16,465 nucleotides of DNA from Baffinella frigidus (lineage: Eukaryota; Cryptophyceae; Cryptomonadales; Baffinellaceae): NCBI GenBank assembly GCA_026770585.1, contig MU646367.1, forward strand, positions 706,923 to 723,387. Reading direction: 5' to 3'. Positions 1 to 10,600 of this stretch are shown here, piece by piece. The translations under genes and the position numbers were made by a program. Numbering within the stretch: position 1 is the first letter of the stretch; each line of letters opens with the position of its first letter. The notes beneath the pieces were generated by a model, which saw nothing but the letters and a program-made list of their open reading frames with translations, was not told the DNA's origin and did no database searches.

Positions 1-95
1 TTGTTTGTTTGTTTGTTTGTTTGTTTGTTTGTTTGTTTGTTTGTTTGTTTGTTTGTTTGTTTGTTTGTTTGTTTGTTTGTTTGTTTGTTTGTTTG
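1..95. repeat. (TTTG)n microsatellite
   Basis: The window opens inside about 24 perfect copies of TTTG. The true start is outside the window. Confidence 0.98.
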
Positions 96-710
96 ATGGG
101 TGGCAGTCACCATCTCTCGCTTCTCTTGAATGCGGGGGCGGAGGAGGTCCTGCTGAGCGCGTACCCCATCCAGCTCTTCGTTGATGCTGTACAGGTTATG
201 AGGTATCACAGGTTATGAGGTATGAGAGAGAGAACTTTGTCAGAGACTACCCGCACACACTCTCTTAGCACACCACTCTCACACTCTCTTAGCTCTTACC
301 ACCCCCGCACTCTCTCTTAGCACACACCACCCTCAGACGCTCTCTTAGCACACACCTCCCTCACACACTCTCTCAGCACACACCACCCTCACACACCCTC
401 TCAGAGCGTGTTCCCGAGCTAAGATCGCGAGTGCACGCGAATCCGCCTCTGAGAGGGTCGTCAACTGAAGCCCTGAACACGCGCTCGTGACACGTTCCTG
501 CACGGTTTTGTTCTACCACTTGGCAGCGACCGAAGGCCTTTTTACCCGGATTTCCGGGGGAAATTCCGGTTGAAATCCTTAGCAATGGATAAGATTCTAG
601 TACACATCGTTTAGATGGACTGTATCCGTGAAGCCTCCGGTGGCTGCTAAGTGGTCGGAGGGTTCCCTGGTACTAACCCCGCCCGGACTCGTCCCCGCCC
701 TGACACCAAC
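96..710. other. No supported gene; short minisatellite
   Basis: From about 241 to 405 a 24-38 bp unit of the form ACACTCTCTTAGCACACACC recurs with changes about six times. The remainder is unique sequence. No dynein motif was recognised on the minus strand, so this may be intron sequence beyond the last exon found. Confidence 0.6.
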
Positions 711-828
711 CCCTCCCTGTCTCGACCACAGACGCTGCGAGAGTAGCGAGATCTTGTAAGATTCGAGCCTGCTCGGCATCTTGCACTTGTCCCGAGGCCA
801 CGAAACAATTTGCCACAAAGCTTCCTTG
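711..828 (-). CDS. Possible dynein heavy chain exon 26 (stalk helix)
   Basis: Phase 0 gives QGSFVANCFVAS then GQVQDAEQARILQDLATLAA and SVVETGR, with heptad-like hydrophobic spacing as expected for stalk coiled coil 1. The acceptor TGTGTCAG is preceded by a 13-base poly-C tract on the sense strand, making a 61 bp intron with exon 25. The donor GTTGGT is weak. No family motif, so evidence is position, openness and phase. Confidence 0.38.
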
Positions 829-2201
829 CTGACACAGGGGCTTTTGAAACAAGGGGGGGGGGGGCGGACGTGCGCATGACGGTGAGCACTTTCTGGGTGC
901 GATCTTTCTTGATCTCCAGCTCCGAAACGTTCTTACCCACTGCATCCGTCCAGGAACAGGAAAGCTTCAGCGCAAGGGAGCCGGAGGTGGCGCTTTTTAC
1001 AACCCTTTTGAAACGAGCAGGGACATGTCTCACACGCGCGCGTTCAAGGTTTCGCGTCGCGGGAATCTGACAGGGGAGTGTCGAGGTTGTAGAACGGTGC
1101 GCAGAGAAGTTGGCCGGCGAAACAACGACCACATGTCAGTTGACAGTTCTGGTACAAAACCATCAACTTTTCCCACTATTACAGTATTGTCGCGGCCAAC
1201 TTCTCTCTGCACACCGGTGCTACGCACCAGTTGCAATGATGACGTCGATCATGTCGAAGAGGGCACGCGGGCCAGTGCTCTCCCACCACGTTGCGTTTGT
1301 GGCTTCGGCTGCCTTGAAGCTCGTCCCTGTTCAGTCGTATTATAGCAATCAGCAACGGATCGATGGCAATCTGCAACGGACCCTCCTGATCCCGGTTTCA
1401 CCCATTTCACACTTTCCACCCATTCCTTACAAAACCATGAACGCACCCACTCGCCAAATGCTCAAGCGACGAACAGGCACCGGAGGGTACCTCTTGTCAT
1501 TCCAAAAATCAAAATCAATCAGCGAATAGGCACCGGGGGGCGAGAACCTGAAAACTCGAGAGGCTCGAGGGTTGCGGCGAGGGAGTGCAGATTGACGCAG
1601 AGCTCTGCTGCCAGGTTGCGCCCGAAGATTATGGCCTGCGGGGGGATGCGAGTTACTCTGGGAGCGTCTGTGGTTTAGGGGTTATTATTCAGGGTTTAAT
1701 GCAAGGCAGCACCCCGGGTAGGGTTCAGGCACGAATCCAGTGGGTAGGGGAGGCACGGTTCCGGTTGGTAGTGTGGGTAGGAGGGGAACTCCGACGTATC
1801 TCAAACATTAGTAATCTGGCTACTTGTAAACCCGTGAATCACAGCCAAAACAGTGGTAGGGAACCTTGCGTCTCTCAACCTCCTCGCGCTCTTTCTGCTC
1901 CGCGGGCGTCTCAGCGTTGGTGTCCTAACTCCCAACCCCTAACTCCTAACCCTGCGCGCTCCTGGCGGAATCCGGCGTCCTTTAACTGGTGCAAGGACCA
2001 AACATAATCAGTATGGGGGACCTTGCGTCTCTCAGTCTCCTCGCGGTCTTTCTGCTCCGCGGGCGTCTCGGTGTTCTCGTCTTCGTCCACGAGGTTCAAC
2101 ACGGTCTTCTTCTGCTCACTCGCGTGGGGGTGGGTGTCGCACGTTAGCACCCTCATCTCTCTCTCTTTCTCTCTCTCTCTCTCTCGCCCTGACACACACA
2201 C

Positions 2202-2268
<67 letters not shown>

Positions 2269-4013
2269 ATCTGCCTGCCTGCCTGTGTGTTTGTGTGTGT
2301 GTGTGTGTTGCGCATGCGACACGCACCTGGTCCCGACCAACAAGAAAACGATGGATTCAGAGATCACACGCTCAAACAGAAGCGGGGTAGAGCTTTCGTG
2401 TTTCGTGTTTCGGGTTTCGGGTTGAAGGTGTACGGCTTGGGTTCAACGGTTTAGGGTGTATGGCTTAGGGTATACGGTTTCGGGTTTCGGGTTTAGGGTT
2501 GAATGGCGGACCGGCGTCTTGGGCATGAGAAGCGCGAATGCCTCCTCGACGAGAGGGATCAGTTTGATCTTCTCCGTCGCCGCGTGCATCAGGTCCGCCC
2601 TCCCCCAGGGTCCCACCCAATCCACCTGCACCAGTTCAAGGTTCAGGGTTTGACACCAAATCCACCTGCACCGAATCGCCGCATCAGGTTCCCGCCCCCG
2701 CCGCTGTCAGCTCACCTTCCTTTCAACAGCACGATTCACGGCGAGAGAGAGAGAGCGAGAGCGCGCGAGAGAGAGACAGAGCGGAGCGAAGTAATCACGT
2801 GGCGGGGTTCGGGCAAACGGTCCCGTTTCTGGCCTCGAGTGTTCCGGGCGCGGCAAGGCAACTGAAGTAAAAAATATTACGAGGGGGTACGGCACGATGA
2901 ACGGCTACAGAGCAGAGGAGCGCGGTGATCTCGTCACAGAGTTCGGGTGATCGACGCACCCAGCAGCGGCGGAGCGCCGGTGCAAGGTTCCGGGTAGCGG
3001 CGCGAAGGTGCGCGCCGTCGGGGGCTCCTGCAACAATCGTGGTTGTCAGTGGTTGCGAGCGGTTGCGAGCGGTTGTGAGCGGTTGTGAGTGGTTGTGAGT
3101 GGCGGTGCTCGTCACTACAGGCTGAGACACGTCACGCAGGAGAAGCGATACGGGATAGCGTTCAGGGTTCACGGATTGAGGGTTGGGGTTTCGGGTGTAG
3201 GGGGGCACCGGTCGAGATACAGAGGACCACACGCACCCCCCGCGCGGCCGTCGCGACGAATTCGAGGAACAGCGCGTGCCCCTGCCAGCCGATCCACACC
3301 CCGTGGATCAGCGCAACGCCTCGTGACGAGAGGTGGGGGGTTTCGCTAGGTAGTCGAGGAAGGACGCGTGCCCCTAGAGCAGGGGCGTGTGGTTCTGTTT
3401 TATTAGTGCCCCTGTGCGAGAGCCGCGCCACCGCCCTTTTCCTCTACGGCGTTGATGGAGATTTGCCAGAAGCTTCTGGCTTCTGGCATGTTCCGCGTGG
3501 AGTCACGCCCTGCCAACTCAGCACGTGTTGAGTAACTGATCACTTGTGAACAAGCAACAGAATGATTAGTTAAGTAAGTAATCACTTCGGAACAGTGGTG
3601 TACGGGCCGTTGCAGACTCTGAGACTCGGGGTGATCTGAGCTTCGAACAGCATCCGCAAAGTCCATTCAGAGAACAAAGGAAACGGGCGAGGAGGAGAGG
3701 AGGAGAGGAGGAGAGGAGGAGAGGAGGAGAGGAGGAGAGGAGGAGAGGAGGAGAGGAGGAGAGGAGGAGAGGAGAAGAGGAGGCAAGGCGGAGAATAGGA
3801 GAGGAGGGGAGGCACCTCGTCATTCCCCCCAGAGCTGCCGCCACCGCTCGCCACCCCTGATCCCCGTAGAAAGGGAGCGCGTCAGAAAGGCGTCCAGGGT
3901 CCACGGACAAGGTTGTCGAGTGTGCTGCAGGGCCTGGCTGGCGGCACAGAGGGCAGAAAGATAGAAGGCGTTTGCCCAAGTGCCACCTCCCTCTCTCTCC
4001 CTCTCTCTCTTTC

Positions 4014-4056
<43 letters not shown>

Positions 4057-5226
4057 CAGGGCCGGGCTCAGGTGCAGGACCGGAACAGGGGTAGTCGCGT
4101 TGCTGTTACTATGCGTAAAAAAACTCCAATTTCTCCAATTGGGCTGAGGTGTACGGGCGTACCGCCAGCAGGCTGGGGCTTGTTCCCGCCGCGCGACATG
4201 GTCTCGCGGTCGGTCTCGTTCCAGAGGCCCACAATGTCTCCTGAACAGAGGAATGCGTTGATGTCCTCGGCGATCCCCGGCGGCGCATCCTGCCATCAGA
4301 GAGAAGTTTATTCGATAATCATCAAGTCACGAACTCGTGTTACAGCGCGGAATCGAGGCGAGCGGCATCCTGGCATCAGCCATGGCAGCGCTAGACAGTG
4401 CGGGGTGTCTGCTCCTGTTGCACGTGCGACCCGCGCGGCCCCAACAGAGAGCGCTCTCGCCCGAAAACTGCATTCACGGCGTGAAGAGCCATGATGTCCT
4501 TGAGGGTTTGAGAACTCCCACCATAGGTGGACGCCAAACCTTTCCGCAGGCGGGCTCGGCTTTGTTTCAAGCATCAAACCGTTCGGTGCAGGGGGAATCG
4601 GCAGAACTGGCGAAAGGGCGATCCTCAATGACTTGGTACTCCTGACACAGGGTGGTTACTGCTGGAGGGCCTTCGAGCTCCCGTTCTGACGAGGCATCTC
4701 AGTCTGAGAAAAGAATATAGTAAAAGGATTAAGAGGAAACCTCAACTACTATTATTTTAGAAGATGCGCGAAGTTACTATAATCACTTGAGCAGATGAGG
4801 AAAGTTACTATACACGGAGAGAGCACCTGAGCGTCGCAGATAATGATGGCGCCAGGTTTTCCGGAGTTCCCCGCAACGGTCAGGAGGGTCTTGATTCCCG
4901 TCCGGAACATCTCCCGGTCCCACCCTGCCGCCCCGCCCGCCTGCTCCCCGCCATTTGCTGTCAGGCGCTAGCAACCATTCACGTCGGTTCGGTCAGGCGC
5001 GAGCAACCTATCTAGTCGCTGGGTCAGGCACGCCATGGTGACGCGCTAGCTAGCCACCACGCGAGTCGCTGCGGCCAGCCACTAGCACTCAAGCGAGTTA
5101 GTCGGCGCGGCAGCGTCCGTCAGTGCTCTCCTCGGGAGCCAGCAAATGGCAACAGTGAAAGGAATGCCGCCAACTTATTCACGAAATGGAACTTAGCCTG
5201 CGGCACGGCGGCACTCTCGCGGGGTC

Positions 5227-5257
<31 letters not shown>

Positions 5258-7590
5258 GGAGCGTACCTCGACAGTCTTGCAGTGAGCGACGAATGCGCCC
5301 AGCCGCGCCAGACTCCTCCTCCCCACGCCCCGCGGTCCTGCCACCCAAGGCGCCACCATCTCTCAGCATCTCTTTCACATCACCAAAAGGACCAACATGA
5401 CCACCGTGGTCATGAACTAACCCCCTGACGCGCGGCTAGGACAAGCAAGGGAGAGGATGGAGGAGGTGGCGCGAGTACCACCTCTGTCACACCACCAGAA
5501 TCACCACCCTGGTGATGCCACGGGGTTCCGTGCTGCACGCCGTGACCTCACCAAGTACAGTGCACTGCCGGGGGTTGCTCTGGGTAGCGGGTTTGGAAGT
5601 TGGAATCGACGCGCAGGCCAAGAGGCGAGGGCGAGACTTACCAACGAGCGCTGCAGCCCGCGGGCCCCACGGAGAGAGCAGGATCCTGCCAGGGGAACAC
5701 GCGGTAGTTATCAGAAAACAGAGGGCTGACGCAAAGGCGGAGCTCTATGTGATAAAGGCGGAGCTCTAGATGATAAAGGCGATGCCGCCTCTACTGCCGC
5801 ACCCCCGTGGATGCTACCGAAGGAGCTAGAGCACCCAAGGATCGCCGCGGGAAGATCGAGAGGGGGCAGACCGGACAAGGCGGACAGTGTGCATCATCAG
5901 GAGCGGGAACAGCGCGATGCGCGCCCCAGACCACCACCCGACCTTCTTTCCCTGCGCGGGTCACGTGAGTTGCCGATTTCAGTTGCAGCGGTACACGACC
6001 CATCAAGGCATGCCTTCATGGGCGCTCGGGTCCCGGAATTTTTCCGCAGCTCGGGGAGCATTACTGACCGAAATCACGAAAGATGCGGCCTAGGAGCCCT
6101 ACCCCCCCTACCACCACCCGCTTCCCCTGCGCGCAATCCACAGTTGTTGCTTGTTGCTTGTTGGTTGGTGGTTTTTGTTTTTTGGTTTTTGGTTTTTGGT
6201 TTTCGGTTTTTGGTTGTTGATTGTTGGTTGGTAGTGGTCGTTGTTCCTTCATGCGCGCTCGAGTGCCAGAACCAGCGCATCCATCTCGCTTCCGTATCGT
6301 GCTCCATGCCCCGTAGATTTTCAAAGCATCATGCTGGGGTTTCAACAGCGACGTGGCTCTGCTGTGAGTTCTGCCTGCTCGCGCACCCTACAGGCTCCAC
6401 GTCGACGCTTGGGGTGTGTCAATCAGCGCCAGGGTGCTTGAAACAGGAGTGTTGCATCAAGACGCTCGTGCGGTGCAGGGTGTGTGCTGTGTGTGTTGTG
6501 TGTGTTGTGTGTGTTGTGTGTGTTGTGTGTGTTGTGTGTGTTGTGTGTGTTGTGTGTGTTGTGTGTGTTGTATGTGTTGTGTGTGTTGTGTGGGTTGTGT
6601 GTGTTGTGGGTGAGCACACACCGTGCCCTTGCCCTGCTGAACGCTTGCCGCGATGACTTTGACCAGTGAAGTGTCCCTGCGGGTGGACAGGGAGCATGAG
6701 AGGCCAGCGATCGATGTGGTTGGATTGTGATCCCGGCTGCCAGCAAACACACCATGCTGTGCGAACAAACATATGACGCAGTCCGTCGTCAGCATCAAAC
6801 ACACGATCGCGTGGGGGGCAGGTGCAGCGGAGCACGTCGCACCACCACCCCTCACGATTGGACCAAATCTTCGATTTTAGATTGTAGATTTACCCTTGCA
6901 GAGACCCCGGATCTGGGGTCTCTGCAAGGGTCAATCTCATGTCCAAAATCGATGATTTGGTCCAAGCGGGAGGGTTGGTGGCAGGTGGAGTGCTCGCAGT
7001 GAAGTGGTCCCGGCAAGCAGGGGTGGCAAAGCGCGTTGCCGTCGAATCCGCCGCCAACCACTCGCCGTTGCTATTCGCAGGCCCAGCCAGTCATGAGGGG
7101 GTGGGGTGGGGTGGGGTGGGGTGGATTCCTCCCTCTTGTAGGCGAAGTTTGCTTTTTTGTGAGATGAGATGATGACCCCTGCACACGTCGTTGTGATCAG
7201 CGCCTGGGTGTTGTGTGCTCTGGTGGGTCTATACCCTGAACCCTAAGCCGACTAGGTCCCTGCGCGGAGCACGGTGTCGCCCCGCTAGTCCGCTTCAGAG
7301 CCTGACAATATGCAAATGCCGAAACGCACGGCATCTCGGGCGAGGCAGGCACTTGCAGGCACCTGCGGGAGAAGCTACGCCGCCGGTGTAGCTCCCACTG
7401 GGAGGTGTTGCGTGAGACACGCCAAGGCAGTCACCTCGGACAGTTGGCTTCGGCGTCCGCGTGACCGGTCACGCGGGCGTTCACGAGCCTGCCGGCGGGG
7501 CTGTTCCACGTTGCTCCGCAACCCAAGTAATGTGGCTATCGGGCAATGAAAAGCACACACAGGTGTCGAACGCTGCCAGGGTAAGGGTGG

Positions 7591-7656
<66 letters not shown>

Positions 7657-10600
7657 GGTCTGTCTGTCTGTCTGTCTGCCTCTCTTTCTCTCTCACACCT
7701 TTCTCCCCATTCCAAAGGCCCGCGACACCGCACGCGCGAGACGCGGGGCGCCCGCCAGAGGACTCCGTGCGCTTCCTCTGTCGGGCGACTGGGCGCTCCC
7801 GTCCATCTGCGGTTTGCGTTTCAGAACCGTCAGTGTCTGCGCTTGGTGAGGAGCTTGATACGGCCGTCCATAGGGGTTAAGGTTTAGGGTGTAGGGTTTA
7901 GGGTTTGGGGTTCATGGTTTATGGTTTATGGATTATGGTTTATGGGTTAGGATTGAGAGTTTGTGGTTTATGGTTTATGGTTTATGGTTTATGGTTTATG
8001 GTTTATGGTTTATGGTTTATGGTTTATGGTTTAGGGTTATGAGGATGGCGAGGATGACGTGGAACAGGCTTCGACAGAGCCGTTCGTGTCTGGACCTCCA
8101 CAGGGTCTGTCATCAATTTTCCATGCGCCCAGAGCGATGCTCTGCTTCGTGGATTTCAGGGGCACGGGGCGGCTTGGGTGAGAAGGGGGATTCGGGGGGA
8201 CCGGGGTCCGATGGGTCGACGGAACAGGGGTTAAGGGGCGCTAACGCGCGGCGAAGGATGGTGATGCGACACTGCGAGATGTTGGGGGGGGACGGGGCGC
8301 TTCTGGGGACGGGGGCTTTCAAGGGGTCGGGTGGCACGGGGCGTCGGGGGTACCCAGTCCTCCTTGAGCTCTCGACCGTCGCCGATCGCAAACCCCTGCG
8401 CCGCGCGATATCCGACACGTTATTTCCTCCTTGTCATTCACTCCTCCTCCTTACTCAAACGCACCCCTTTGCTCTATGCCCCACCTTCCCCCAGCGCGCT
8501 CATGTCCGACACGTTATTTTCGATGTCTTGGTCGAGCGACGCGCGAAACGTTATTTTTGATGTTAAGTGTTATTCGGTCGGGAGGAAGGGATGCTCGGGC
8601 GAGACACAGGGTGCAGACCTGGGGGTGGAGCAATTTCGCCGGGTCCCCAGTCTAATTGTATTTCGGGCCCCTACAATCCTAAGGGGCCCGTAATAAAATC
8701 CAACATGGGCGCGACTAAATTGGATGGGTGGGAGTGAGTGACGGGGGGTGGTGTTAGGGTTTAGGGTTTAGGGTTTAGGGTTTGGGGTTGAGGGTTTGGG
8801 GTTGAGGGTTTGGGGTTTAGGTTTAGGGTTTAGGGTCTAGGGTTTAGGGTTTAGGGTTTAGGGTTTAGGGTTTAGGGTTTAGGGTTGAGGGTTTGACCGT
8901 GGAGGTGGCGGCGCCGCGTCCTGCCCCCACTCCTCCCCGGCCTTCGACGTTGAACTCCTGTGACCGCCACAAAAAATTACTACCGTCACGTCCAATTCAT
9001 GCGTCCATGTATTGTATAACGTATTTTGGTACGTAGAGTGAAGCAAGATTTTACCGTGCCCCGTGCCCTCGACGCGCATTGCGCATCACTGCTCGTGCGA
9101 TTGAAGACCGCCTCTACCTGCCCCCAACATGGGCTCCCCGCACGCCTCCCCCTGCCCTCAATATAGGAGGTGCACGGTGGCTGGTCGAAAAAGACGATTG
9201 CAGCGCAACACGCAGTCACCACATACGGGGATTCACACGTGTGCACAGCCAGAATTCGCTGGCTGCAACTTGCGAGGCTGATTCAATTCGCACGCAAACG
9301 GAACATGCGAGGCTGATTCAATTCGGGCGGTGACCTGCAGTCAATTGCCGACTGGCAATTCACTTACGACTCTGGCTGGAAAGGCAGGTGACTTCAAGTA
9401 AAACGTTATAGCTGGCAGTGAATTTGGGCGGGGATGTGACCTGGAGATGCTGATCAAGCGCCGTGAAGAGGTTGTCCAGCCCCTCCTGCACCACCAAGGC
9501 CACCACACGTCACCACTCTTGCCCCGCCCCACCCCAGAACAGCGCAGTCAGGATGGCCCCACACGTCAGCACCGTCAGCCCGGGGACTTGGGACGCCAGG
9601 GGTGCTGTTGAGCAGCACAGCCAGAACCCTTGGTCGCCAAGGGTCAGGAGCGACCAGCCCACCACAGTCAGAAACCTTGAGCCGCCCCGCAGGCACAGAG
9701 GCGCGCGCGCTGCGCGCGCGCGGACAACTGTGAAGCTGGACCGCCGGGTCGGGACACCCGAAATGTCAAAGTGGGAATAGTCGGTCAACCCGAGTGAGTC
9801 AAAGCTGAATTTCTCGTCCTCTGGTCTTGAATTTTTAGGAGGCAACAGATCTTCTCGGTTTCACGGAGGGCACCTGGGGAACGTGTTCGGCAGTGGGCGG
9901 ATCCTCGGGGGTTGGTTTTGGTTTAGGGTCCATGATCTTCTAGGTTTCGGCTGCGTCTACACGCCTCGACGGGGAGTTGCACCGAGAGAGAGAGAGAGGA
10001 GAGAGACACGAGAGAGAAGAGACAGAGAGAGCTGCACCACCGGGCCAGAAAGCAAAAGATCTTCTCGGTTTCTTGATGGCACCTGGGGAACGTATTCGGC
10101 AGTAGGAGGATCATCGTCACTGTATCTCGGACGGATGCGCGAGAAGACGCTTTTCCAGTTGACCATCTCGTAGCTCCAGTTCACGGCGAACCGCCGCCGC
10201 AGCATGGACTGCTCCTCCCCCACCGTGCGTCAGCAAGCACATCCAGTCACGCCACTCTATTGTTCCAGACTCTGACCAATCACCTCCAGACACGCCACTA
10301 TCGACAAAGTCTAGAACAAGATAGCCTCGCAGGGTGCAGCTCATGGGGTCCTGCCGCAGCATCGACTGTTCCCTCCGCCGGGCGTCAGAGTTTATGGTTT
10401 GAGGTTTAGGGTTTAGGGATTGGGGGTTCGGCGGCAGCAGAAGATACCCTTGCGCGGGGGACCATTGCGCGAAGTATTGCAAAGAAGCCTTCGTGGGAGG
10501 AGCGCCCGGCTTGGCAAGCACCTGGTGTCCTGAGGCAGCTGGGTTGCTGAGTGTGTAGGCGGGCACGATCGAGTGTCGAGAGATATGCGCACGCTGGGGG

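Larger units (their letters stand above)
5952..9440. other. Large intron 13 of the dynein gene
   Basis: This 3.5 kb interval between exon 13 and exon 14 holds no coding sequence I can support on either strand. Its contents are TTTTTGG heptamers, a 9 bp minisatellite, a long hairpin, CT/GTCT repeats, TTTATGG and TTTAGGG arrays, and dispersed and direct repeats, listed separately. The stretch 8037-8420 is GC-rich unique sequence with open frames on both strands but no recognisable motif. The two flanking exons join in phase 0 and give the expected dynein spacing. Confidence 0.65.

Noticed and set aside
241-405. CRISPR-like repeats
   Set aside because: Units vary in length and sequence without distinct spacers, and the context is eukaryotic.
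647-1132. A 161-codon minus-strand open frame as a single gene
   Set aside because: Low complexity and Arg/Ser-rich. The poly-C tract and splice-like sites suggest that parts of it are exon and intron of the dynein gene.
3988-4080. Plus-strand (CT)n-TTGCAG as a 3' splice site of a plus-strand gene
   Set aside because: It has all the marks of an acceptor, but no coding sequence follows on plus and both sides are dynein exons on minus. Chance from a microsatellite.
5811-6656. A 281-codon plus-strand open frame ending in Cys-Val repeats
   Set aside because: It crosses AAA4 exon 14 on the opposite strand and depends on the TTTTTGG array and the 9 bp minisatellite, which are open in several frames. 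No known motif.
7928-8560. A 210-codon plus-strand open frame, and an acidic plus frame near 8040
   Set aside because: It starts inside the TTTATGG array and runs through GC-rich unique sequence. No recognisable domain, and the region fits as intron 13 of the minus-strand gene.
8755-8896. A chromosome end
   Set aside because: The TTTAGGG array is short, internal, degenerate at its edges, and flanked on both sides by the same gene.
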